A DNA stretch of 47,454 nucleotides from Burkholderiales bacterium. GTDB taxonomy: Bacteria; Pseudomonadota; Gammaproteobacteria; Burkholderiales; Burkholderiaceae_C. Numbering within the stretch: position 1 is the first letter of the stretch; every line of letters starts with the position of its first letter. Location of the stretch: positions 1 to 47,454 of the forward strand of contig JACRAZ010000073.1 in NCBI GenBank assembly GCA_016213205.1, in the 5' to 3' direction. The position numbers were made by a program, and so were the translations under genes. The notes beneath the pieces are model-generated. The model worked only from the letters and a program-made list of their open reading frames with translations, was not told the DNA's origin and ran no database searches. Positions 16,701 to 24,039 of the stretch are shown here, piece by piece.

Positions 16701-17711
16701 ATGCAAACCATCGGCTCCCCACTCATGTGGTCCTTGTTCGCGGCGTTCGTGCTCGTAGCGCTGCTGGTCGACTTCTTTGCGATGCGCAAGCAGGGCGCGC
16801 ACCGCGTCAGCACCCGCGAGGCGGCCGTCTGGTCGCTGGTCTGGGTCGGCGTGTCCTTCGTGTTCATGGGCTGGCTGTGGTGGCACCTCGGCGGTGCTGG
16901 CACCGATGAGGCGGCACGCTCGCTGGCCAATGCCAAGTCGCTGGAGTTCCTGACCGGCTACCTGATCGAGAAGGCCCTTGCGGTCGACAACATTTTCGTG
17001 TTCCTGATGTTGTTCACGTACTTCGCGGTGCCGGCCGAGTTCCAGAAGCGCGTGCTGATGATCGGCATCCTGGGAGCGCTGGTGCTGCGCGCGGCAATGA
17101 TCCTGGTGGGAGCCTGGCTGATCGCACAGTTCCACTGGGTCCTCTACGTGTTCGGCGCATTCCTGCTGTTCACCGGCGTCAAGATGTGGTGGGCCGCCGG
17201 CCAGGAGCCCGACCTGGACAACAACCCCGCATTGAAGTGGATCCGCGGGCGCTTCAAGATCGCGCCGGACTACGACGGCGAGAAGTTCTTCACCGTGGTC
17301 GGCGGTGTCAAGATGGCCACGCCGCTGCTGGTGGTGATCCTGCTCATCGGCATCGTCGACATCGTCTTCGCGGTCGATTCGATCCCGGCCATCTTCGCGA
17401 TCACGACCGACCCCTTCATCGTGCTCACCTCCAACGTGTTCGCGATCCTCGGCCTGCGGGCGATGTACTTCCTGCTGGCCAACATGCATGAGCGGTTTCA
17501 CCTGCTCAGCTACGGTCTGGCCATCGTCCTGGTGTTCATCGGCGCCAAGATGCTGCTGATCGATGTCTACAAGATTCCGGTGGCGCTTTCGCTTGGCTTC
17601 ACCGCGGTCACGTTGGCCGTGACGATGATCCTGTCCCTGAAGATCCCGCCCAAGGGCACGCCGGGTGGTGCCTATCCGTTCGGCGCAAAGAAGCAGGACG
17701 AGCCAACCTGA
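16701..17711 (+). CDS. TerC/Alx-family integral membrane protein
   Basis: A 336-residue inner-membrane protein with about nine hydrophobic segments. It has the TerC hallmarks EKALAVDNIFVFLMLFTYF (about residue 90) and DIVFAVDSIPAIFAIT (about 220), whose acidic residues lie in the membrane. E. coli Alx and relatives export manganese and help metallate secreted proteins. The ATG is 32 bp after the TerB-like stop, with AAGG upstream, so the genes are probably co-transcribed. No yybP-ykoY (manganese riboswitch) core was seen upstream of the run. Confidence 0.93.
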   Translation: MQTIGSPLMWSLFAAFVLVALLVDFFAMRKQGAHRVSTREAAVWSLVWVGVSFVFMGWLWWHLGGAGTDEAARSLANAKSLEFLTGYLIEKALAVDNIFVFLMLFTYFAVPAEFQKRVLMIGILGALVLRAAMILVGAWLIAQFHWVLYVFGAFLLFTGVKMWWAAGQEPDLDNNPALKWIRGRFKIAPDYDGEKFFTVVGGVKMATPLLVVILLIGIVDIVFAVDSIPAIFAITTDPFIVLTSNVFAILGLRAMYFLLANMHERFHLLSYGLAIVLVFIGAKMLLIDVYKIPVALSLGFTAVTLAVTMILSLKIPPKGTPGGAYPFGAKKQDEPT

Positions 17712-17819
17712 GCGGCCGCAACCAACCCGCACCGGCCGAAGCGCGCACTCGGCCGGCCAGATGACCACCGCCTGGGTGGCTCGGGCTCGAGGGACTCTCG
17801 GCGCGGTCGGGTTGGGTGG

Positions 17820-17879
17820 CTGACGTCAATGGCTCGGGGGCGCCTCCTGGCGCACCCTCTCAACCCAAGCCCCCGTCAG
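17820..17879. terminator. Nested hairpins between convergent terC and mocR-like genes
   Basis: CGGGGGC (17835-17841) pairs with GCCCCCG (17869-17875), and CTGACG (17820-17825) with CGTCAG (17874-17879), sharing bases with the inner arm. A smaller hairpin GCGCC-TCCT-GGCGC (17840-17853) sits inside. It spans the convergent gap and touches the stop of the minus-strand gene. Probably a bidirectional terminator, without a T-tract. Confidence 0.45.
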
Positions 17880-19324
17880 CCCGCGAACAGCGGCCCCACG
17901 CGCCGCGCCGCCTCGCGCAGCGTGGCCGCGTCGTAGCCGGCATACCCGAACAGCCAGCCGCGCCGGCCCGATTCGATGGCATAGGCCGACAAGGGCGCCA
18001 GGAAGACGCCCACCTCCCGCGCCCGCGCCGACACGGCCGCATCGTTGCGGCGGCCGCTCACTTCGTGAAGTAGGTGCATGCCCTGCTCGCTGGGTGCCAG
18101 CCGCAGCGCACCGCCGCTGGCTTGCGCGAGCGCCTCGATCAGCAGCGCCTGGCGCTCGGGGTAGAGCTCACGCATGCGGCGCAGGTGGCGCAGAAGATGG
18201 CCCTCGCCGATGAAGCGCGCCAACACCGCCTGCAGCTCGCCGGGGCTGTGGCGGTCGGTGAGGGCGCGGGCGGCGGCAAAGGCCGGTGCCAGGCCCGGCG
18301 GCAGCACGATGAAGCCCAGCCGCAGGCCCGGGTGCAAGGTCTTCGAGAAGGTGCCCACGTAGAGCACGCGCTCGGCATGCGGCAGGCTGGCCAGCGCGGG
18401 GATGCGGTGCGGGCCGTACTGGAACTCGCCGTCGTAATCGTCCTCCACGATCCAGGCCCGCGCCGCCCGCGCCCAGTCGATCAGCGCCAGCCGGCGGGGC
18501 AGGCTCATGCGCACGCCCAGCGGAAACTGGTGCGTGGGCGTCACCACCAGCATGCGCGCGCCGGGCCAGCGTGCGGCGCCCGCGGCGATGTCCAGCCCCT
18601 GGGCATCCACCGGCACCGGCCGCACGCGCGCGCCGTGGCCCGCCAGGTTGGCGCGGATGCCGGGGTAGCCGGGGTCTTCCACCATCACCTCGTCGTCCAC
18701 GTCCAGCAGCAGCCGGCCGATCAGGTCGATGGCCTGTTGCGAGCCCGAGCACACCAGCACCTGGGCCGGCTCGCAGCGCAGCCCGCGCGAGACCAGCAGC
18801 CAGTGCGCGATGGCCTCGCGCAGCGCGGGCAGGCCGGCCGGGTCCAGGTAGTTGGCATGGGCCTGGCGCACGGCCGCCGAGGCCTGCCGCGCGAGCCGGT
18901 CCCACAGCGCGAACGGAAAGCCCGCGACATCCGGCGCGCCGATGCGAAACGGCATCGCCGGCACCAGCGGCGGCTTCCAGCGCAGCGCGGTGTCGGCCAT
19001 GCGCCGGCCGCGTGCGGACAGCGCGGCCTCGCCGATCACCACCACGCGCTGCCCCGGCCGGCCGGGGCGCGGCGCCAGCGCGGCCAGGCCATGGGCTACG
19101 TAGGTGCCGTCGCCCACCCGCGCCTCGACGAAGCCTTCCACCCGCAGCCGCTCCAGCGCCCACAGCACGGTGTTGCGCGCCACGCCCAGGGCCTGCGCAT
19201 GCTCGCGCGAGGGCGGCAGCCGGGTGCCCGGCTTCAGGCTGCCTTGCTCGATGGCGCCGCGCAGCTGCAGGTAGACCCGCTGGCGCAGCGTCGAGCGGCT
19301 TGAATTGGTTCCGTCCTGCGCCAT
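17876..19324 (-). CDS. MocR/PdxR-type transcriptional regulator (GntR wing-helix plus aminotransferase domain)
   Basis: A 482-residue regulator. The N-terminal GntR-type winged helix (TLRQRVYLQLRGAIEQGSLKPGTRLPPSREHAQALGVARNTV) is joined to a fold-type I aminotransferase domain with the PLP lysine in FSKTLHPGLRLGF and VEDDYDGEFQYG. MocR proteins sense PLP or an amino compound and control a divergent gene. The ATG at 19324 is chosen because it has a strong GGAGGA site 8 bases upstream; an earlier in-frame start at 19372 lacks one. It is divergent from the OsmC-PaiB-GNAT operon. An exact 12-bp repeat overlaps the start codon. Confidence 0.92.
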   Translation of the reverse strand: MAQDGTNSSRSTLRQRVYLQLRGAIEQGSLKPGTRLPPSREHAQALGVARNTVLWALERLRVEGFVEARVGDGTYVAHGLAALAPRPGRPGQRVVVIGEAALSARGRRMADTALRWKPPLVPAMPFRIGAPDVAGFPFALWDRLARQASAAVRQAHANYLDPAGLPALREAIAHWLLVSRGLRCEPAQVLVCSGSQQAIDLIGRLLLDVDDEVMVEDPGYPGIRANLAGHGARVRPVPVDAQGLDIAAGAARWPGARMLVVTPTHQFPLGVRMSLPRRLALIDWARAARAWIVEDDYDGEFQYGPHRIPALASLPHAERVLYVGTFSKTLHPGLRLGFIVLPPGLAPAFAAARALTDRHSPGELQAVLARFIGEGHLLRHLRRMRELYPERQALLIEALAQASGGALRLAPSEQGMHLLHEVSGRRNDAAVSARAREVGVFLAPLSAYAIESGRRGWLFGYAGYDAATLREAARRVGPLFAG

Positions 19325-19335
19325 GAATTGGTTCC
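19301..19335. promoter_or_regulatory. 12-bp direct repeat over the MocR start (candidate operator)
   Basis: TGAATTGGTTCC occurs at 19301-19312 and 19324-19335, 23 bp apart. One copy is in the first codons of the MocR-like gene and the other overlaps its ribosome site. MocR regulators are known to bind spaced direct repeats, so this is a candidate autoregulatory site. Confidence 0.5.
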
Positions 19336-19371
19336 TCCGCGCGCAGGATAACGCGCTAAGGTTGGGAGCCA

Positions 19372-19390
19372 TTCCAGACCCTTCCAGACC
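19372..19390. promoter_or_regulatory. 10-bp-period direct repeat upstream of the OsmC-like gene
   Basis: TTCCAGACC occurs at 19372-19380 and 19382-19390, 17 bp before the GTG of the OsmC-like gene. The one-helical-turn period suggests a binding site for a regulator of the divergent promoter. No factor can be named. Confidence 0.35.
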
Positions 19391-19406
19391 GAGAGGACCC
19401 GCCCCC

Positions 19407-19877
19407 GTGGCCGACTACTTTGCGACCATTGCCTGGCAGCGCCAGGACCAGCCCTTCATCGACAAGCGCTACCGCCGCCGCCACGAATGGCGTTTCGACG
19501 GCGGCGCGGTGGTGCCCGGCTCCTCGTCGCCGCACTCGGTGCGGGTGCCGTACTCCGACGCCGCGGCGGTGGACCCGGAGGAGGCCTTCGTCGCCGCGCT
19601 GTCCAGCTGCCACATGCTCTGGTTCCTGGACTACGCCGCCCGCGCCGGCTGGGTGGTGGACGACTACCTCGACGAAGCCGTGGGCGTGATGGCCCCGGAC
19701 GCCCGCGGCCGCATGGCCATGACCCGCGTGACGCTGCGGCCCCGCGTGCGCTTCGGCGGCGAGCGGCGCCCCGACGCCGCCGAACACGCACGCCTGCACC
19801 ACGCGGCCCACGAATCCTGCTTCATCGCCAACTCGGTGACGAGCGAGGTGCTGTGCGAGCCCGCGTTGAAGGACTGA
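19407..19877 (+). CDS. OsmC-family protein
   Basis: A 156-residue cytoplasmic protein of the OsmC/Ohr superfamily, which reduces organic hydroperoxides with a pair of cysteines. Both are visible: SSCHMLWFLDYAARAG and HESCFIANSV, as is the N-terminal YRRRHEWRFDGG strand region. It belongs to the broader OsmC-like group rather than clear Ohr, so the substrate is uncertain. The GTG at 19407 is preferred, with GAGAGGA upstream; the in-frame extension to 19305 overlaps the divergent MocR start. First gene of a run with PaiB-like and GNAT genes. Confidence 0.85.
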   Translation: MADYFATIAWQRQDQPFIDKRYRRRHEWRFDGGAVVPGSSSPHSVRVPYSDAAAVDPEEAFVAALSSCHMLWFLDYAARAGWVVDDYLDEAVGVMAPDARGRMAMTRVTLRPRVRFGGERRPDAAEHARLHHAAHESCFIANSVTSEVLCEPALKD

Positions 19878-19909
19878 GATGAAACGACCCCAAGCTCACT
19901 TCGTTCGCG

Positions 19910-19957
19910 GCCCCCGAGGGGCGCGTCAGTGCCTTCGGGCGGCCGGGCGGCACTGAC
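19910..19957 (+). repeat. Extragenic hairpins flush with the PaiB start codon
   Basis: GCCCC-CGA-GGGGC (19910-19922) follows a CTTCGTTCG stretch, a form of extragenic repeat that I associate with Burkholderiales genomes. Immediately after it, GTCAGTGCC (19925-19933) and GGCACTGAC (19949-19957) form a perfect 9-bp inverted repeat that ends directly at the ATG (19958). The folded RNA would hide the initiation region. Confidence 0.6.
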
Positions 19958-20599
19958 ATGTACCTGCCCAGCCATTTCGAAGAAACCCGCCCCGGCCCGC
20001 TGCACGAACTGATCCACGCCCAGCCGCTGGGGCTGCTGGTCCGTGAGGGCCCGGCCGGCGCCGAGGGCCCGGTGGCCGATGCGCTGCCCTTCCTGCTGGA
20101 GCCGAGCCCGGCGCCGCTGGGCACGCTGGTGGCCCACGTGGCGCGCGCCAACCCGGTGTGGCGCGAGGCGCAGGGCGCGCCGGTGCTGGTGGTGTTCCAG
20201 GGCCCGCAGGCCTACATCAGCCCGAACTGGTACCCGTCGAAGGACGAGCACGGCAAGGTGGTGCCGACCTGGAACTACACCCTGGTGCAGGCGCGCGGCC
20301 GGCTCGAGGTGCTGGACGATGCGGCCTCGGTGCGCGACATCGTGCAGCGCCTGACCACCCGGCACGAGGCTACGCAGCCACGCCCCTGGGGCCTGGGGGA
20401 TGCGCCGCCCGAGTACATCGAGACCCTGCTGCGCGCGATCGTCGGCATCCGCATTCCGCTGATCTCGCTGGTGGGCAAGTTCAAGCACAGCCAGAACCGG
20501 CCGGCGGCCGAACGCGGTGGCGTGGTGCGTGGCCTGCGCGGCGGCCCGCAGGCCGAGCAGCAGGCCATGGCCGACTGGGTGGAGAAGCTGGCACCGTGA
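19958..20599 (+). CDS. PaiB-family FMN-binding protein
   Basis: A 213-residue split-barrel flavin-binding protein of the FMN-binding negative transcriptional regulator (PaiB) family. The start MYLPSHFEETRPGPLHELIHAQPLG, the central AYISPNWYPSKDEHGKVVPTWNYTLVQARG and the end GKFKHSQNRP are typical. Bacillus PaiB was described as a repressor of degradative genes, but enzymatic roles are possible for homologues. It has no obvious Shine-Dalgarno: the ATG directly follows a hairpin, so translation may be coupled or controlled. The stop overlaps the GTG of the GNAT gene. Confidence 0.9.
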   Translation: MYLPSHFEETRPGPLHELIHAQPLGLLVREGPAGAEGPVADALPFLLEPSPAPLGTLVAHVARANPVWREAQGAPVLVVFQGPQAYISPNWYPSKDEHGKVVPTWNYTLVQARGRLEVLDDAASVRDIVQRLTTRHEATQPRPWGLGDAPPEYIETLLRAIVGIRIPLISLVGKFKHSQNRPAAERGGVVRGLRGGPQAEQQAMADWVEKLAP

Positions 20600-21033
20600 A
20601 CCTGGACATCAGCCCCTTCACCGCCGCCGACCGGGCCGGCTGGGAGCCCCTGGCGCGCGGCTACAAGGCCTTCTACAAGACCACGCTGGCGGATGCGGAC
20701 TACGAGCGCGCCTGGCAGCGCCTGCTGGCCGGCGATGAACTGCAGGGCCTGGCCGCGCGCCGCGCCGGCCGGGTGCTGGGCATCGCGCACAGCTTCCTGC
20801 ACCGCAGCGTGTGGTCGGCCGACGTGTGCTACCTGCAGGACCTGTTCGTCGCGGAGGACGCGCGCGGCCAGGGCGTGGCCGCGGCCCTGATCAACCACCT
20901 GGCCGACCAGGCGCGGGCCCGTGGCACGCCGCGGCTGTACTGGCTGACGCACCAGGACAACGCACGCGCCCGGGCGCTGTACGACCGTGTCGCGCGCTGG
21001 CACGGCTTCCTGCGCTACGACGTGGCGCTGTAG
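20596..21033 (+). CDS. GNAT-family N-acetyltransferase
   Basis: A 145-residue acetyltransferase with motif A DLFVAEDARGQGVAAALINHLADQAR (the Q/RxxGxG/A acetyl-CoA loop) and motif B RLYWLTHQDNARARALYDRVA, ending HGFLRYDVAL. The substrate is not evident; Bacillus PaiA, partner of PaiB, is a GNAT acting on polyamines, which makes a polyamine-like amine plausible. The start GTG at 20596 shares GTGA with the PaiB stop, so the two are translationally coupled. Confidence 0.9.
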   Translation: MNLDISPFTAADRAGWEPLARGYKAFYKTTLADADYERAWQRLLAGDELQGLAARRAGRVLGIAHSFLHRSVWSADVCYLQDLFVAEDARGQGVAAALINHLADQARARGTPRLYWLTHQDNARARALYDRVARWHGFLRYDVAL

Positions 21034-21095
21034 CCGGCCACCGTGCCCGCTGCGGGGGTGCCGGGGGCCGCGGCTTGGCCGCGGCGCGAAACCGG

Positions 21096-21122
21096 TGTCG
21101 AATCCGGTCCTGCCCGTTCGTC
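21096..21122 (+). promoter_or_regulatory. Candidate ECF42 sigma-factor promoter
   Basis: TGTCGA at 21096-21101, then 17 bases, then CGTC at 21119-21122. As I recall, ECF42 sigma factors recognise TGTCGA around -35 and CGTC-like sequence around -10 upstream of DGPF/YCII genes. Exactly that gene follows 60 bp downstream, and the ECF42 gene is third in the run. Confidence 0.6.
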
Positions 21123-21181
21123 GTCGGGACAACGGTGCCCAAGTCCGGGCGCCGCCGTCCCGCTTCGAAGGAGAGCCGACC

Positions 21182-21616
21182 ATGCGATTCATGATCCTCG
21201 TGAAAGCCAGCCCCAGCAGCGAAACCGGCGCGCGGCCGGACGACGCCCTGGCCAGCGCGATGCAGCACTACCACGACGCCCTGGCACGGGCCGGCGTGCT
21301 GCTCGATGCCGGCGGCCTGCAGCCCAGCGCCAGCGGCTGGCGGGTGCGCTTCCACGCCGGCGGCCAGCATGTCTGGGACGGCCCCTTCGGCGAGCCCCGG
21401 GCCCTGGTGGCCGGCTACACCCTGATCCAGGTGCGCAACCGCGAAGAGGCCATGGAATGGGCGCGCCGCTTCCCGGCACCGCAGGACGCCTGGGCCGATG
21501 GCGAGATCGAGGTGCGGCCGCTGTTCGAGCCCGGCCGCGCAGGGCCCGAAGCCCAGGACGAGCGCCGCCGCGCGCTGCGGCTGGCGCCGGCCGCCGCCTC
21601 GCCTCTCAAGCTCTGA
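21182..21616 (+). CDS. YCII-related (DGPF-domain) protein
   Basis: A 144-residue small protein of the YCII/DGPF family: MRFMILVKASPSSE at the start, HYHDALARAGVLLDAGGLQPS, the family-naming stretch DGPFGEPRALVAGYTLIQV, then EEAMEWARRFPAP and EIEVRPLFE. Such proteins form ferredoxin-like dimers of unknown chemistry and are the standard neighbours and targets of ECF42 sigma factors. A GGAGAG site precedes the ATG. The candidate ECF42 promoter lies just upstream and an ECF42-type sigma gene is two genes down. Confidence 0.9.
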   Translation: MRFMILVKASPSSETGARPDDALASAMQHYHDALARAGVLLDAGGLQPSASGWRVRFHAGGQHVWDGPFGEPRALVAGYTLIQVRNREEAMEWARRFPAPQDAWADGEIEVRPLFEPGRAGPEAQDERRRALRLAPAAASPLKL

Positions 21617-21651
21617 GGCCGCCGCCCCCCTCATCGACCAAGGATCTCCCC

Positions 21652-22179
21652 ATGTTCAAGACCCTGGCCCTGCTGGCCCTGGCCGCGCTGGCCCTGCTGT
21701 TCATCCTGGCCGCGACGCGGCCGGACCACTTCCGTGTCGAGCGCAGCATCCGCGTGCAGGCGCCGCCCGAACGCATCCACGCGCTGATCGAGGACCTGCG
21801 GCGCTTCAACACCTGGAACCCCTACGAGAAGAAGGACCCCGCCCTGAAGGGCCGTTATGGCGACACCACCCGCGGCCCCGGCGCCAGCTATGCGTGGGAC
21901 AGCAGCAAGGTCGGCGTGGGCCGCATGACCATCACCGCCGTCACGGCGCCCAGCCGGGTGGCGATGGCACTCGATTTCGAGAAGCCCTTCGCGGCGCACA
22001 ACCAGGTGGAGTTCACGCTGCAGCCCGACAACGGCGCCACCCGCGTCACCTGGGCGATGTCGGGCCCCTCGCCGTTCCCCTCGAAGCTGATCGGGCTGGT
22101 GTTCAGCATGGACCGCATGATCGGGCAGGACTTCGAGCAGGGCCTGGCCAGCCTGAAGGCCCTGGCCGAGGCCCCGTGA
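21652..22179 (+). CDS. SRPBCC (polyketide cyclase/START-like) protein with N-terminal membrane anchor
   Basis: A 175-residue protein with one N-terminal hydrophobic segment (LALLALAALALLFILAA) followed by an SRPBCC hydrophobic-ligand-binding domain: FRVERSIRVQAPPERIHALIEDLRRFNTWNPYEKKDP, then RVTWAMSGP, and a C-terminal helix MIGQDFEQGLASLKALAE. The ligand is unknown. It lies between the YCII and ECF42 genes, and its stop overlaps the GTG of the sigma gene, so it is part of the same transcript. SRPBCC proteins are frequent members of ECF42 modules. Confidence 0.87.
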   Translation: MFKTLALLALAALALLFILAATRPDHFRVERSIRVQAPPERIHALIEDLRRFNTWNPYEKKDPALKGRYGDTTRGPGASYAWDSSKVGVGRMTITAVTAPSRVAMALDFEKPFAAHNQVEFTLQPDNGATRVTWAMSGPSPFPSKLIGLVFSMDRMIGQDFEQGLASLKALAEAP

Positions 22180-23486
22180 GCGCCGCCGCGCCCCAGCCCG
22201 CCCCGCAGGCGGGCACCCACGCGGCGATCCAGGCCGTCTGGCGCCTGGAGGCGGCGAAGATCATCGCCGCCGTCGCGCGGCTGGTGCGGGACGTGGGCCG
22301 CGCCGAGGAATTCGCGCAGGATGCGCTGGTGGCCGCGCTCGAGCACTGGCCGCGCGAGGGCCTGCCGCGCAACCCGGCCGCGTGGTTGATGACCACCGCC
22401 AAGCACCGCGCGCTCGACCACCTGCGCCAGGAGGCACTGCACCAGCGCAAGCAGCAGGAACTGGGGGCCGACCTCGACGCGCTGCAGGCCCACGTGGTGC
22501 CCGACTTCGTCGACACGCTGGACGACCGGCGTGCCGACGACATCGGCGACGACCTGCTGCGCCTGATCTTCACCGCCTGCCACCCGGTGCTTTCCACCGA
22601 GGCCCGCGTGGCGCTCACGCTCAAGCTGCTGGGGGGCCTGGGCACCGACGAGATCGCGCGCGCCTTCCTGGCCAGCGAGCCAACCGTTGCGCAGCGCATC
22701 GTGCGGGCCAAGCGCACGCTCAGCGCGGCCAAGGTGCCGTTCGAGGTGCCGCAGGCAGCCGCGCGTGCGCAGCGCCTGGCCTCGGTGCTGGAAGTGATCT
22801 ACCTGATCTTCAACGAAGGTTATTCCGCCACCGCCGGCGAGGACTGGATGCGCCCGGCACTGTGCGACGAAGCCCTGCGCCTGGCACGCGTGCTGGCCAC
22901 GCTGATGCCGCAGGAGGCCGAGGTGCACGGCCTGGCCGCGCTGCTGGAGATCCAGGCCTCGCGCACCCATGCCCGCACCGATGCCGAGGGCCGGCCGGTG
23001 CTGCTGATGGAGCAGGACCGCACGCGCTGGGATCCGCTGCTCATCCGCCGCGGCCTGGCCGCGCTGCACCAGGCCGAGGCCCTGGGTGGCGAGCGCGGCC
23101 CCTATGCGCTGCAGGCCGCCATCGCGGCCTGCCACGCGCGGGCCAGCACGCCCGAGGCCACCGACTGGCCGCAGATCGTGGCCCTGTACGACGCATTGGC
23201 CCAGGTGGCGCCCTCGCCGGTGATCGAGCTCAACCGCGCGGTGGCGGTGGGCATGGCCTTCGGCCCCGAGGCCGCGCTGGCGCTGGTGGATGCCTTGAAC
23301 CAGGACGCGTCCTTGGCCAGTTATCACTGGCTGCCCAGCGTGCGCGGCGACCTGCTGGCCAAGCTGGGCCGCGCGGCCGAGGCGCGCAGCGAGTTCGAGC
23401 GCGCCGCCGCGCTGACACGCAATGTGCGCGAGCGCGAGCTGCTGCTGGCACGGGCCCGCGAGCAGGCGCTGCACGGCAGCCTGTAG
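22176..23486 (+). CDS. ECF42-type RNA polymerase sigma factor
   Basis: A 436-residue sigma factor, much longer than ordinary ECF factors. Region 2 is AAKIIAAVARLVRDVGRAEEFAQDALVAALEHWPREG followed by NPAAWLMTTAKHRALDHLR; region 4 contains GGLGTDEIARAFLASEPTVAQRIVRAKRTL. The long C-terminal extension (about 200-436) is helical and tetratricopeptide-like (ALHQAEALGGERGPYALQAAIAACHA, SPVIELNRAVAVGMAFG). That extension plus a DGPF-gene neighbour defines group ECF42, which works without a classical anti-sigma factor. GTG start overlaps the preceding stop. Confidence 0.92.
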   Translation: MSAAAPQPAPQAGTHAAIQAVWRLEAAKIIAAVARLVRDVGRAEEFAQDALVAALEHWPREGLPRNPAAWLMTTAKHRALDHLRQEALHQRKQQELGADLDALQAHVVPDFVDTLDDRRADDIGDDLLRLIFTACHPVLSTEARVALTLKLLGGLGTDEIARAFLASEPTVAQRIVRAKRTLSAAKVPFEVPQAAARAQRLASVLEVIYLIFNEGYSATAGEDWMRPALCDEALRLARVLATLMPQEAEVHGLAALLEIQASRTHARTDAEGRPVLLMEQDRTRWDPLLIRRGLAALHQAEALGGERGPYALQAAIAACHARASTPEATDWPQIVALYDALAQVAPSPVIELNRAVAVGMAFGPEAALALVDALNQDASLASYHWLPSVRGDLLAKLGRAAEARSEFERAAALTRNVRERELLLARAREQALHGSL

Positions 23487-23540
23487 GCCGAATCCGACCC
23501 CGCTTGGCGCCGTTGGCCGATAGGCCCGCGGCCTCTCGCC

Positions 23541-23553
23541 GCCTAGAGTGGTT
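23541..23553 (+). promoter_or_regulatory. Shared 13-mer, copy 1 (upstream of DUF4398 lipoprotein gene)
   Basis: GCCTAGAGTGGTT ends 65 bases before the ATG at 23619. The same 13-mer occurs in the same orientation relative to its gene upstream of the BON lipoprotein gene (minus strand, 28742-28754). TAGAGT could serve as a -10 element. It suggests co-regulation of the two ends of this cluster. Confidence 0.5.
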
Positions 23554-23618
23554 TCACCCGGGCAGCCCAGCGCAGTGCAGGGCAGGCCCGGCCCGAAGCC
23601 CGCACGAGAGGAGTGCCC

Positions 23619-24023
23619 ATGCGCCACCTTGTCCTGCCCCGCACGACGCCACGGCGCCGTGCGATCACGCAACCCGCCGCCGCGCTGGCCACCACCGCAG
23701 GCCTGGTGCTGCTGCTCGCGGCCTGCGCGAGCGATGCGCCGCCGCGCACCGAGCTGGCCGTGGGCCAGGCCGCGGTGGACCGGGCCACCGGCCCGGCGGC
23801 CGCCGAAGCCCCGCTGGTGCTGGCCGCGGCGCGCGACAAGATCAACCGCGCCAACCTGGCCTATGCCAGCAAGGACTACGCCACCGCGCGCCAGCTGGCC
23901 GAGCAGGCCGAGGCCGATGCCCTGCTGGCCGAGGCGCAGGCGCGCTCGGTGCGCGCCGACCGCGCGCTGGCGGCGGTGCGCGACAGCATCCGCCAGCTGC
24001 GCGACGTGATGGCCCGCCAGTAG
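23619..24023 (+). CDS. DUF4398 lipoprotein
   Basis: A 134-residue predicted lipoprotein: basic start, hydrophobic stretch, lipobox LAAC (VLLLAACASDAPP), then a helical DUF4398 domain with AARDKINRANLAYASKDYATARQLAEQAEADALLAEAQARS. DUF4398 proteins are periplasmic or outer-membrane coiled helical hairpins often encoded beside OmpA-like lipoproteins, as here. A GAGAGGAG site precedes the ATG at 23619; the GTG at 23613 is less likely. 16 bp separate it from the OmpA-family gene. Confidence 0.87.
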   Translation: MRHLVLPRTTPRRRAITQPAAALATTAGLVLLLAACASDAPPRTELAVGQAAVDRATGPAAAEAPLVLAAARDKINRANLAYASKDYATARQLAEQAEADALLAEAQARSVRADRALAAVRDSIRQLRDVMARQ

Positions 24024-24039
24024 ACAGGAGAGACCCACC

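Noticed and set aside
23516..23523. GCCGATAG resembling a sigma-28 -10 box upstream of the DUF4398 gene
   Set aside because: There is no -35-like sequence at the required distance (ACCCCGCT is found there).
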